A stretch of 64,000 nucleotides of DNA from Kineosporia sp. NBRC 101731 (GCF_030269305.1 NZ_BSTC01000002.1:186001-250000), one strand, 5' to 3'; positions 8,388-16,039 are shown, counted from the stretch's first letter. Program-made: numbers and translations. Notes: generated by a model from the sequence alone, not told the origin.

Positions 8388-8470
8388 CTGCTCCTGCTCC
8401 CGCCATCGGAATCTGGAACTATCGGTCAAGTCGGCACAGGCCACTGTAAACCTGCTGCACAGGGGACGCC

Positions 8471-11239
8471 TCAGAACGGCGGTTCTCCATACCGGTCCTT
8501 CTCCTCTTCTATCTTCTTTCCCACCTTCTCCGCACCTCGCAACTTCCCGGCACGACGGTTGCGACGCTCCGTCCGGTCGTTCACCCACCGGATGTCACGC
8601 CCCCAGCGAGCAAGCCGCAAAGCGACACGTTGCGCCGAACTCGTCGTATCGGGCCGGCTTCTCTGGCGTCGTTCCCCGATCTGCTCCCCACCGGGTTTCT
8701 CGCCGGCGGACCCTTCAGGCTCTCCGGATCGTTCAGCCCGACCCTTCGCCGACCGGGCTCGTATCGGGAGTCCCCATCGTTCATCTCCCGGCAGAGGATC
8801 TGGCACAGAGGGATACTCAATACCCGCCGGACTCGTCCAGATAACAGTTCCCACCGGATAATCTTCATGCGCCGAACACCGCCGAACCTTCCATCCCCCA
8901 AATGTTTTCAGTCGATGATGTCGGCGACAGGCCGGATGCAGGTTGCAAACGCACGACAGACCGCCCTTCCCGAAGGGAACAATATGATCGATGTCGCACC
9001 TGCTCGCGGGTATGGTGCACCCCGGGTGAGTGCAACTCTGGTAGCGCGCCACCACGAGATCGGTCAGGTGTTGACCAGGCTTGTAGCGCTTCGCCGCCGC
9101 CGACTGATGCATGGCATCGCCACATTTGGTCAACCCGGAGTGACCCCTAGGACCGGTAGACCGCGAGCTGGAGCCGTGAGGCCGCGGTGTCGACCCGTCG
9201 GGACGAGATGCTGACCGCTCAGACTGGACTTGACCGCGCTGCTTCCCAGCCCAACCGTCGACCCTGTCCTTGCGCGGGGCCCCAGTCTCTGCCTCTGCTC
9301 CGGTCCTGGCCTTTTCTCCTGTCCCTCCCCCTGCCCCTGCCTTGGCCTCTGCCCCGTCCTTGGTTGCTGCTCTCGTCCCGCCCTTGATTCCTTTCTTGCC
9401 ATCGGTTTCTGCCCTGTCGTCAGCTCCTCTTTCCCGGTCGCCCTTGCGGGATTCCCTCTCCTGGCGTTCGCTCCTTTCCATCGGATACAGAAGCGTGACT
9501 CGCTCGGCAGCGAAAGCGATCTTCCGTGCAAGGTCAGCCGGAACCGCCCCGTAACCCATTAACAGACCAGGCTCTTCGCTCAGTCCGAACAGAGCGGCAT
9601 CTGTCATGGTGATGACAAGTTGCGGCCCCCGAGCACTCCCAGTTCGCGGTGACCGCCTCCACCAACCGAGGACTTGCCCCTTTCCGACCCGACTCAGACC
9701 GAACTCAGCCAACTGCCGATCCTGCTCAGCCTCTTGCGCCTCGACCATCTCTTCCAGATCTCCGGGAGGATCCTCATCGCTCATTTCCTGGCCGGTGATA
9801 GACCCGTCCGCGTTGGAGGAATCATCAAGGAATTCGGACTGCGGACCACCATCGGCCCGTTCGGCACCGGCACGGTCGGTCCAAGACCCGTTTGTTATCG
9901 AATCATCATCTGATGAAACGTGATTCAGCAAACTTTCATCCGACGAGTTATCAGTCTCCGAACTGTTCCCTGACGAACTGCCAGTGCGTGATTCACTCCC
10001 TGCTGGACCATCAACGCGCGAGCTGCTCCCCGACGGATCACTCCCCGGTGAAGCGTGCACCGGCGAACCGCCGGCCCGCCAACCATCGGTTCCCTCGCTG
10101 TCAGCTGTACCGCAGGAAGAGTCGGACCTGTAAGAACTCCCGGAAGTCTGCCTCTTCGAGCACTTTTCCAAGTCCGCCTCTTCATCGGACCGCCGAGGAT
10201 CCCGAACCAGAGGAATCTCGACACCGGCAGCAGCGGCCTCGAACAGTGCGGCCATGGCATCGGCTCGACGCTGCTCATGGGTTCGCGGATCAGGAGCACC
10301 GTTGTCCAACGCCTCGTCGCGGCATGAGTCCGCCATGACATCAAGAAATCCGTCGATCACCTGGGCCACGTCGGCTGGGAAAATGCCATGAAGAGCCGCC
10401 ATGCCGTCAGGCAATGCCTCGAATCTCACTTCCCGGCCCTGCTTCGCCCGTCGATGGCGGGCATTGGCACCATCCGGATCCAATGACGTCAGCAGATCCT
10501 CGATGAATCGCTTCAGCTGGGGCGCCGTCTTACGGGGAGCCTCGATCCTCAGAACGGCCTGAACCACATGCCACTCGGGGCATCCGGGCACGAACCAGGT
10601 AGGATCGGCCAAGGGGTGATGCAACCGGTCGCAGATCATCTTGGCCCGATACCAATCAAGTTCACCCGATCGCACCAGGTCGAGGATGTCCGGCAGATTT
10701 CGCTGGAGCCGCACCGCCGAGTTCACTGTGCTGCTCGCCCATGGTCGCGAGACACGAAGCAAGGGTGCGATCTCGGCAGAAACCTGGCTGCACGCACTGA
10801 TCACCGAGGCCGAGTCTGCATCCCGATCGATCGCATCCTCGCCGAGTGAGTCAGGACCTCCATCTGTGTCACCACCGGACTCACTATCCGGATCCGCCGC
10901 GCCAAGGTCTGCATGACTCGAATCACTACGATCGTTGTTGCGCGAAGGCCGTGGAGAGGGATCTCCACCCATCGAACCTCCGCTCTGAGACTTGCAGATC
11001 GCCGGACTCGTGCGATCAACCATCTGCACCATGGAGAGCGCCTGTACCGCTTGCAACTGACGTACGAGGGTCTCGCACTCCGTGACCTGAATCAATGGAC
11101 CAGGATCCAAAAGGGCGCCTCCAAGACGGCTGTTCAGAAGTCTCGTGACCGTCTTGAGGACAACGTGAAGAGCCTCGACGTCAGGCAGCCCTTCAACAAC
11201 ACCTTCCAAAGGCTCGGCGCCCATTGGGTAAACCCCCAT
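8471..11239 (-). CDS. DUF222 / HNH endonuclease (13E12-type) with long low-complexity insertions
   Basis: A 922-residue protein. The DUF222 helical region is split across about residues 130-340 and 510-600. A C-terminal HNH nuclease follows at about 735-785 (CTHPGCTIPASRCDIDHIVPF...CNLHPACRRHHRLK) and is complete: DIDH, N in CNL, HH, and two Cys pairs for a structural zinc. Family members are usually 400-550 residues; here Ser/Asp/Gly-rich (about 345-510) and Lys/Glu/Ala/Gly-rich (about 610-725) stretches are inserted. Such genes are often multi-copy and mobile in Actinomycetota; the target DNA is unknown. ATG 11224, preceded by GGGGG, is a plausible alternative start. An inverted-repeat element lies 52 bases upstream. 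Confidence 0.88.
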   Translation of the reverse strand: MGVYPMGAEPLEGVVEGLPDVEALHVVLKTVTRLLNSRLGGALLDPGPLIQVTECETLVRQLQAVQALSMVQMVDRTSPAICKSQSGGSMGGDPSPRPSRNNDRSDSSHADLGAADPDSESGGDTDGGPDSLGEDAIDRDADSASVISACSQVSAEIAPLLRVSRPWASSTVNSAVRLQRNLPDILDLVRSGELDWYRAKMICDRLHHPLADPTWFVPGCPEWHVVQAVLRIEAPRKTAPQLKRFIEDLLTSLDPDGANARHRRAKQGREVRFEALPDGMAALHGIFPADVAQVIDGFLDVMADSCRDEALDNGAPDPRTHEQRRADAMAALFEAAAAGVEIPLVRDPRRSDEEADLEKCSKRQTSGSSYRSDSSCGTADSEGTDGWRAGGSPVHASPGSDPSGSSSRVDGPAGSESRTGSSSGNSSETDNSSDESLLNHVSSDDDSITNGSWTDRAGAERADGGPQSEFLDDSSNADGSITGQEMSDEDPPGDLEEMVEAQEAEQDRQLAEFGLSRVGKGQVLGWWRRSPRTGSARGPQLVITMTDAALFGLSEEPGLLMGYGAVPADLARKIAFAAERVTLLYPMERSERQERESRKGDRERGADDRAETDGKKGIKGGTRAATKDGAEAKAGAGGGTGEKARTGAEAETGAPRKDRVDGWAGKQRGQVQSERSASRPDGSTPRPHGSSSRSTGPRGHSGLTKCGDAMHQSAAAKRYKPGQHLTDLVVARYQSCTHPGCTIPASRCDIDHIVPFGKGGLSCVCNLHPACRRHHRLKTFGGWKVRRCSAHEDYPVGTVIWTSPAGIEYPSVPDPLPGDERWGLPIRARSAKGRAERSGEPEGSAGEKPGGEQIGERRQRSRPDTTSSAQRVALRLARWGRDIRWVNDRTERRNRRAGKLRGAEKVGKKIEEEKDRYGEPPF

Positions 11240-11290
11240 TCAGCAATGGTTTTATCCATCCCCCGACCTCGCTGCCACGATGCTAACCCG

Positions 11291-11421
11291 CCCCACCGAC
11301 AATCTTGGTCGAGCCCGGCGATCCAGCCGCAAGCATCCGCACATCCGGAATTCCGGCACAAGTCGGTGTCGAGATTCGGGTGTGAGGATGTGCTGCGGTC
11401 CGCCCAAGATTGTCGGTGGGG
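11291..11421. repeat. 131-bp MITE-like element with perfect 18-bp terminal inverted repeats
   Basis: CCCCACCGACAATCTTGG at 11291-11308 is matched by its exact reverse complement at 11404-11421. The 95-base interior contains a central 12-base palindrome, CCGGAATTCCGG (11345-11356), and no open gene. No target-site duplication is evident in the flanks. It lies between the divergently oriented HNH gene and PHP gene, and its right end overlaps the likely leader of the PHP gene. Confidence 0.7.
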
Positions 11422-11438
11422 TGAGGCAGGATGGACTC

Positions 11439-12539
11439 ATGACGGAAGTTCGGAGCGTCGGGAGGGCACAGATGGCAACGAGTCGTGCGGGGAACCAGGA
11501 CACGGAGCACGATCGCGATCCGGTGACAGACCTGCGGCGCATCGCGTTCCTGCTGGAGCGATCACTCGCGTCGTCCTACCGGGTCAAGGCTTTCCGGGGC
11601 GCTGCCTCATCCCTCCTGGCCCAGAACCCCGAAGAAATCCGAGGGGCAGCGGCAGCGGGCAAGCTGACCTCGCTGAAAGGTGTGGGCGAGAAGACAGCAG
11701 CGGTGATCGAGCAGTCGCTGGCAGGCCAGGTGCCGGATTACCTGTCCAACCTCGAAAAAGAAGCCGAAACGCCGCTGGCGACCGGCGGCGAAGAGCTTAG
11801 GGCAGCGCTGAAGGGTGACTGCCATACACATTCAGACTGGTCTGACGGTGGATCACCGCCGGCCGAGATGGCCTGGACAGCGAAGGAACTCGGTCATGAC
11901 TACATGGTTCTCACCGATCACTCACCACGCCTGAAAGTAGCGAACGGCCTCACCGCCGAACGCCTGCACCAGCAACTGGACATCATCGAAGTGATCAATC
12001 AGCAGCTAGCCCCTTTCCGGATGCTTACCGGCATCGAGGTCGATATCCTCGAAGACGGATCCCTCGACCAGGATCCAAAACTGCTGGCCCGCCTCGACAT
12101 CGTGGTGGCCAGCGTGCATTCTAAACTTGCGATGCCGGCCAAGGCCATGACGCGACGGATGCTCATGGCGATCGAAAACCCGAACACCGACATCCTGGGC
12201 CATTGCACCGGCCGCATGGTCAAACCCCGCGAAGGACGAAATCCTCTGGGGCGAGCCGAATCCGAGTTCGATGCAGCTGCCGTTTTCGCGGCCTGCCAGG
12301 AACATTCGACCGCAGTCGAGATCAACAGCCGCCCGGAAAGGCTCGATCCCCCTCGTCGCCTGCTACGTCAGGCGGTGCAGGCAGGTTGCCTGTTCGCCAT
12401 CGATACCGACGCGCATGCCCCTGGGCAACTCGACTGGCAGATTATCGGCACCTCACGCGCGGCAGAGTGCGGGGTCCCAACCGATCGCGTTATCAATACC
12501 TGGAACGTGGACGAACTGCTGACATGGACCGGGGCGTGA
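11439..12539 (+). CDS. PHP-domain protein with helix-hairpin-helix N-terminus (DNA polymerase X/YcdX-like)
   Basis: A 366-residue protein from ATG 11439, chosen because GAGGCAGG lies upstream and the extra upstream residues are repeat-derived. The N-terminal third (ERSLASSYRVKAFRGAASSLLAQ, then GKLTSLKGVGEKTAAVIEQSL) is the helix-hairpin-helix DNA-binding element seen in family X polymerase PHP proteins. The rest is a PHP phosphoesterase with metal ligands visible as DCHTHSDWSDG, LTDHSP, GIEVDILEDG, VASVHSK, ILGHCTGR and DTDAHAP. No polymerase palm is present, so it is probably a DNA-end or phosphate-ester hydrolase. It is transcribed away from the HNH gene across the inverted-repeat element. 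Confidence 0.85.
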   Translation: MTEVRSVGRAQMATSRAGNQDTEHDRDPVTDLRRIAFLLERSLASSYRVKAFRGAASSLLAQNPEEIRGAAAAGKLTSLKGVGEKTAAVIEQSLAGQVPDYLSNLEKEAETPLATGGEELRAALKGDCHTHSDWSDGGSPPAEMAWTAKELGHDYMVLTDHSPRLKVANGLTAERLHQQLDIIEVINQQLAPFRMLTGIEVDILEDGSLDQDPKLLARLDIVVASVHSKLAMPAKAMTRRMLMAIENPNTDILGHCTGRMVKPREGRNPLGRAESEFDAAAVFAACQEHSTAVEINSRPERLDPPRRLLRQAVQAGCLFAIDTDAHAPGQLDWQIIGTSRAAECGVPTDRVINTWNVDELLTWTGA

Positions 12540-12802
12540 CCGATACGTGGCTGCAGAAGAACATGGTTCGAGAATTTTGCGGTCACTGTCGGCCCACCCG
12601 CCGGCGAGGTGGCAGCGACGTAGTGGAGTGGCGATAGAGGACGAAGGAACAGCGGACGAGGTGAACGCGGAGAAGAACTCCGGGATCGCAGGTGAACCGC
12701 TACGGGGGCTGGGACGGGTCTCATGCTTCAGGACCAACAGGTCATCGGGTCTTGAGGGGCCACGCGGCGCGAACCGGACCGCATCATCACACGGAGGAAC
12801 AG

Positions 12803-12976
12803 ATGAGACCGCTGGGCCAGAGCAGACCCGACAGCACGAAGCGTGTGCTGCAGGAGCCGATGACTAGCCGTCTGCCCTTCCAGCTGAGCGCACCGTTCCA
12901 GCTGAGCACACCGTCAGCCGAGCGCGCTGTCCAAGCCGAGCGCGCTGTCCAAGCAGAACATGCCAGCAAAGCATAG
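12803..12976 (+). CDS. Small 57-residue ORF with strong Shine-Dalgarno, unknown function
   Basis: ATG 12803 is preceded five bases upstream by GGAGG (12793-12797), one of the best ribosome sites in the window, and the frame ends at TAG 12974-12976. The 57-residue product is basic at its N-terminus (RPDSTKRVLQ). It then consists of an 18-bp tandem repeat that gives two PFQLS(A/T) units and two AERAVQ units, probably helical. A nested hairpin begins three bases after the stop, as a terminator would. No family is recognised. An overlapping ORF on the other strand (12864-13061) also has a ribosome site, so which is real cannot be decided from sequence alone. Confidence 0.4.
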   Translation: MRPLGQSRPDSTKRVLQEPMTSRLPFQLSAPFQLSTPSAERAVQAERAVQAEHASKA

Positions 12977-13061
12977 AGACCCCGCCGGGAGTGACCCGCG
13001 CTGCGTCCCTGACACGCAGCCCGCATCCGCTCCCGACGGGGCATGAGAAAGCCTCTACCAT
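12864..13061 (-). CDS. Candidate 65-residue ORF antisense to the small plus-strand ORF
   Basis: ATG 13061 on the minus strand is preceded by AAGGAG with a six-base spacer, and the frame runs to TAG at 12864. The product is Cys/Gly/Arg-rich with GQRAR repeats from the 18-bp minisatellite, and shows no family. Two palindromic GAAGTTGNCAAC boxes lie 20-52 bases upstream of the start. It overlaps the 57-residue plus-strand ORF almost completely and its codons cross the nested hairpin, so at most one of the two is likely to be a gene. Listed as weak. Confidence 0.2.
   Translation of the reverse strand: MVEAFSCPVGSGCGLRVRDAARVTPGGVSMLCWHVLLGQRARLGQRARLTVCSAGTVRSAGRADG
12878..12963. repeat. 18-bp tandem repeat, about 4.5 diverged copies
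   Basis: Units TTCCAGCTGAGCGCACCG, TTCCAGCTGAGCACACCG, a shortened TCAGCCGAGCGCGCTG and TCCAAGCCGAGCGCGCTG are followed by a partial copy. The first two and the last two full units are closest to each other. The array lies inside the 57-residue ORF and keeps its frame. Confidence 0.75.
12980..13041. terminator. Nested stem-loop after the small ORF
   Basis: An outer 14-base arm at 12980-12993 pairs with 13028-13041 with two mismatches (CCCCGCCGGGAGTG with CGCTCCCGACGGGG). An inner perfect seven-base stem, GCTGCGT (13000-13006) with ACGCAGC (13014-13020), sits in its loop. It begins three bases after the TAG of the small ORF. It could be a terminator or a structured RNA element; no U tract follows. 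Confidence 0.5.
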
Positions 13062-13080
13062 CACCGGCTCCTTCGGCAAC

Positions 13081-13113
13081 GAAGTTGGCAACAAAGCAGC
13101 AGAAGTTGTCAAC
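13081..13113. promoter_or_regulatory. Two phased palindromic boxes GAAGTTGNCAAC
   Basis: GAAGTTGGCAAC (13081-13092) and GAAGTTGTCAAC (13102-13113) are direct repeats exactly 21 bases apart, two helical turns. Each contains a small palindrome GTTG-N-CAAC. This arrangement is typical of a dimeric regulator binding two sites on one DNA face. On the minus strand the distal box contains TTGACA. No well-supported gene starts next to it, so the target is unclear. Confidence 0.45.
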
Positions 13114-13220
13114 TCGTGACGTGGAGATAGCGGTCACGCGAAGGCGGGGGCAGATTCGCCATAACAGAAAGGCCGCACATCACTACCCTGTGAAGTGGTC
13201 TCCTGGTTCCAGCAACTCCC

Positions 13221-14696
13221 TTACGCGCCGAGTGACGGGTCCGCAGCAGGTACTCGCGGGACCAGCGCCATGGGCAATCCGTGCTTGGGCCTTAGAGTCA
13301 CCAGTGCCTCGACGACCGGCCGGGGAGCTCCGGCCGGACGACGCACGGCCCGGTCACGAAGCAGAGTGGCCAGCAGAAGCACCGCTTCGACCAGGGCGAA
13401 GTCGCGGCCGATACAAAGACGCGGTCCCGCCCCGAAGGGAAGATAGGCAGGATTACGGTCGCCGTGGCCCGAGCCGGAACGGGAACCGGAACCGGAGCCC
13501 GAGCCAGAGCCAGAGCCGGAATGGGAGCCCGAGCTGGAGCCGGAGCCGGCAGAACCAGAAACAGCATCGCTGTCGGACAGAAATCGTCCCGGATCGAATC
13601 GCTCGGGATCTGACCAGTTCTTGGCGCTGCGGTGCAGAAGCCAGGGACTGACGATGACGAGGGTTCCTTCGGGCACGTCGACGCCGTCGATGGTGTCGGC
13701 GCCGGCCGAACGCCGCGTGATCACCCAGGCCGGAGGGTAGAGGCGGAGCGCTTCGTCGACCACGGCGCGGGTGTAGGTGAGGTGGGGGATGTCTTTCCAG
13801 GCGGGAGGACGTCCGTTGAGCACCTGGTCGAGTTCGGCGTACAGACGTTCCTGGACCTCGGGGGCGTCGGCCAGCAGGTGCAGGATCCAGACCAGGCTGG
13901 ACGCGACCGTCTCGTGGCCGGCGATGACCAGGGTGACCAGCTCGTCACGGATCTCCTGGTCGGTCATCCAGGGCCGGGAATCTGCGGCAGCTGGGTCGTC
14001 GGACCCGACGCCTGCCGCCCGGAGAAGCACGGCCAGCAGGTCGGTGTCTTCCGCCCGTACTCCCTGGGCCCGGCGGCGGTCGACGATACCGGCGGTGACC
14101 TGGTCGAGAGTTGCTACGGCAGAACGCATACGGCGGGCAGACAAGGTGGGGAGACGCGAGAGGGGGCCTGCGGCAAGAGGATTGGTCGCGCGGGCAATGA
14201 CCTGGCGCAGAGCACGGTCCACGGCCCCGACCAGGTCGGAGCCGGCGTCGGACAGGTCGTCGGCGAAGAGCGTTCTTCCGACGACGGTGAGCATGGCCCG
14301 CATGATGGCCGCTTCGGCGTCGATCGGGGCGTAAGGGGCGGACTGATCCCAGTCATCGCGGAGTTGTTCACCGGCGACGACGGTGGAGACCGCCACCTGG
14401 TCCAGGCCACCGTGATGAAAGGCGGGCTGCATGATGCGACGGTGACGACGCCAGACCTCCCCGTCCGAGGTCAGGAGGCCGGAGCCGGTGACCAGGGAGA
14501 GCGCACCGTACTGGATGGTGGCCTTGGCGTAGTTGCGATGGTTGCGCTGCAGCACGTGCCTGGCCCCGGCCGGGGTGTTGACCAATAGCACCGGGGTCTT
14601 CGGCATCGGGAAAGCCACCAGGTCACCGTGCCGCTCGACCACCCGCTCCAACCAGGCCAGCGGGTTACGCATGATCGCGGGAACGCCGCGGATCAT
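13221..14696 (-). CDS. Cytochrome P450 with Ser-Gly repeat insertion
   Basis: A 491-residue P450. Visible landmarks are the C-helix WRRHRRIMQPAF, the I-helix oxygen-activation motif AGHETV (about residue 258), the K-helix E-x-x-R in DEALRLYPPAW, and the heme ligand loop FGAGPRLCIG with C428. About 35 residues of almost pure Ser/Gly with a few Arg/His/Asp are inserted just before that loop, where other P450s have a short meander. This is a class that usually takes electrons from a ferredoxin/reductase pair; none is encoded nearby. The sequence style resembles CYP enzymes active on fatty acids or terpenoids, which is inference. The frame stays open a little upstream of ATG 14696 but no other start codon is apparent there. 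Confidence 0.92.
   Translation of the reverse strand: MIRGVPAIMRNPLAWLERVVERHGDLVAFPMPKTPVLLVNTPAGARHVLQRNHRNYAKATIQYGALSLVTGSGLLTSDGEVWRRHRRIMQPAFHHGGLDQVAVSTVVAGEQLRDDWDQSAPYAPIDAEAAIMRAMLTVVGRTLFADDLSDAGSDLVGAVDRALRQVIARATNPLAAGPLSRLPTLSARRMRSAVATLDQVTAGIVDRRRAQGVRAEDTDLLAVLLRAAGVGSDDPAAADSRPWMTDQEIRDELVTLVIAGHETVASSLVWILHLLADAPEVQERLYAELDQVLNGRPPAWKDIPHLTYTRAVVDEALRLYPPAWVITRRSAGADTIDGVDVPEGTLVIVSPWLLHRSAKNWSDPERFDPGRFLSDSDAVSGSAGSGSSSGSHSGSGSGSGSGSGSRSGSGHGDRNPAYLPFGAGPRLCIGRDFALVEAVLLLATLLRDRAVRRPAGAPRPVVEALVTLRPKHGLPMALVPRVPAADPSLGA
13471..13555. repeat. GAGCC(G/A/C) hexamer repeat inside the P450 gene
   Basis: A run of six-base units of the GAGCCG, GAACCG, GAGCCA and GAGCCC type encodes alternating Ser and Gly on the minus strand. 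It matches the insertion placed directly before the heme-binding loop. The repeat is imperfect, which argues that it is not an assembly artefact. Confidence 0.8.
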
Positions 14697-14803
14697 GTCG
14701 AGCGGTAGCGGTCCGTCAGCATCGAGCGAGGTGTAGCGCGCGTTGCGGCGAGGCGCGGCGGGCCGTGTTCCTGCGCCCCCGGAAGGCTCTGGCGAGAGCG
14801 AGC

Positions 14804-15172
14804 TCAGAGGTACAGCCCCGTCCGGTCGTCCTCCACACGGGGAGCCGCGACAGCGTGAATGTCACGCTCCCGCAGGAGGATGTACTGCTCGCCGTGCAGC
14901 TCGACCTCGGACAGGTCTTCGGGGTCGTAGAGCACCCGGTCACCGATCTGGACCTGCCGTACGTGCTGTCCGATGGCCACGACGGCCGACCAGGCCAGAC
15001 GGCGGCCGACGGAAGCCGTGGCCGGGATGACGATGCCGGCGCTCGAGCGGCGTTCACCGGCCTCCTTGTCGATGGAGACAAGGAGGCGGTCGTTCAGCAT
15101 GCGGATGGGCAGCTTGGTCGGGGAGCCCGGGGGAACTTCGGTGGAGAAGGAGCTCACCTCAGCCTCGGCCAC
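14804..15172 (-). CDS. GroES-like co-chaperonin family protein
   Basis: A 122-residue protein. Residues about 21-110 follow the Cpn10 pattern: PIRMLNDRLLVSID at the start, the mobile-loop position with RRSSAGIVIPATA, then GDRVLYDPEDLSEVELHGEQYILLRERDIHAV at the end. It is more diverged than a housekeeping GroES, has an N-terminal extension of about 20 residues, and no groEL is nearby. It may be a paralogue working with a distant chaperonin, or may have another role. Its start overlaps the end of the DUF3618 gene by 14 bases, so the two are probably translated from one message. Confidence 0.82.
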   Translation of the reverse strand: MAEAEVSSFSTEVPPGSPTKLPIRMLNDRLLVSIDKEAGERRSSAGIVIPATASVGRRLAWSAVVAIGQHVRQVQIGDRVLYDPEDLSEVELHGEQYILLRERDIHAVAAPRVEDDRTGLYL

Positions 15173-15473
15173 GAATGAAGATCAGAGCACCGGCGACCAC
15201 GACGAACGCACCGGCCACCGCCGCGACGCGCTCGCTGCGCAGCTCGCCCTCGGGGGTGTGGGTGACGGTCTGGAACCGGTCGGAGAGCGCAGCGGCACTT
15301 CGGCGCGCGATCTCCTTGGGCTGGGCCCGGGTGGTCAGCTCGTCGATCGTGGCGGCGAGGTGATCACGCCGCGCCTGGATCTGCAGCTCCAGCTCGGTGG
15401 GCGAACCGCTCGGCGCCTTGTCGGAGGAACCGGAACCGGCCGGCTTCTTCCCCCCGGACTTCTTGTCGCTCAT
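15159..15473 (-). CDS. DUF3618 domain protein with C-terminal membrane helix
   Basis: A 104-residue protein. A Lys/Ser/Gly-rich head is followed by ELELQIQARRDHLAATIDELTTRAQPKEIARRS (about residues 27-59), the helical DUF3618 signature (E-x2-I-x4-R-x2-L-x2-T-I/V-D-x-L). A single hydrophobic helix near the C-terminus (VAAVAGAFVVVAGALIFI) makes it a small tail-anchored membrane protein. Function is unknown; such proteins are widespread in Actinomycetota. The gene lies 12 bases downstream of bcp and overlaps the GroES-like gene, suggesting a bcp-DUF3618-groES-like transcript. Confidence 0.85.
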   Translation of the reverse strand: MSDKKSGGKKPAGSGSSDKAPSGSPTELELQIQARRDHLAATIDELTTRAQPKEIARRSAAALSDRFQTVTHTPEGELRSERVAAVAGAFVVVAGALIFIRGRG

Positions 15474-15485
15474 GACAGCCTCTCG

Positions 15486-15950
15486 TCAGACCTTCAGGGC
15501 CTTGCGCAGCGAGGCGACGTGCCCCGTAGCCTTCACGTTGTACTTGGCCAGCTCGACCTTGCCCTCGGCGTCGATCACGATGGTGGACCGGATGACGCCG
15601 ACAACGGTCTTGCCGTACAAACTCTTCTCGCCCCACGCGCCGTACGACTCAAGCACCTCGTGCCCGGGATCGGACAGGAGGGGAAACGTGATGGCGTCCC
15701 GCTCGACGAACTTGGCCAGTTTGGCAGGTTTGTCCGGCGAGATGCCGACCACGGCGAAGCCCTCGGCCTGCAGCGCGTCGAGGCTGTCGCGGAAGTCGCA
15801 CGCCTGCTTGGTGCACCCCGGGGTCATCGCGGCCGGGTAGAAGTAGACGATGACGCGCCGACCGGCCAGGTCGGACAGCGAGACGGTCGACTCGTCGGCG
15901 GCGGTCAGGGTGAACGATGGTGCGGTGTCGCCGACCTCGAGCTTGGCCAC
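15486..15950 (-). CDS. bcp: Thioredoxin-dependent thiol peroxidase (Bcp/PrxQ)
   Basis: A 154-residue peroxiredoxin of usual length. The peroxidatic cysteine lies in YFYPAAMTPGCTKQACDFRDSL at about residue 45, with the resolving cysteine five residues later, the atypical two-cysteine arrangement of the Bcp/PrxQ group. The thioredoxin-fold opening (GDTAPSFTLTAADE) and the GISPDKPAKLAKF segment also match. It reduces hydrogen peroxide and organic hydroperoxides in the cytoplasm with electrons from thioredoxin. It is the first gene of the short minus-strand set with DUF3618 and the GroES-like gene. Confidence 0.93.
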   Translation of the reverse strand: MAKLEVGDTAPSFTLTAADESTVSLSDLAGRRVIVYFYPAAMTPGCTKQACDFRDSLDALQAEGFAVVGISPDKPAKLAKFVERDAITFPLLSDPGHEVLESYGAWGEKSLYGKTVVGVIRSTIVIDAEGKVELAKYNVKATGHVASLRKALKV

Positions 15951-16039
15951 GAAGAACTCCTCAATGCTGGTCAGCGGGTGTCACCCAGCCTACCGGGAGC
16001 CCGTACGAATACGGCGTCGCCCCGAAGGTCCGGCAACCT

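Noticed and set aside
8388-8588. Longer start for the crotonase gene
   Set aside because: It would overlap the HNH gene in a different frame and lacks the GGAGCAGGAGCAG site found before ATG 8387.
9001-9600. Possible prophage or restriction locus around the HNH nuclease
   Set aside because: No terminase, portal, methyltransferase or integrase is nearby; the DUF222 region identifies a stand-alone 13E12-type nuclease.
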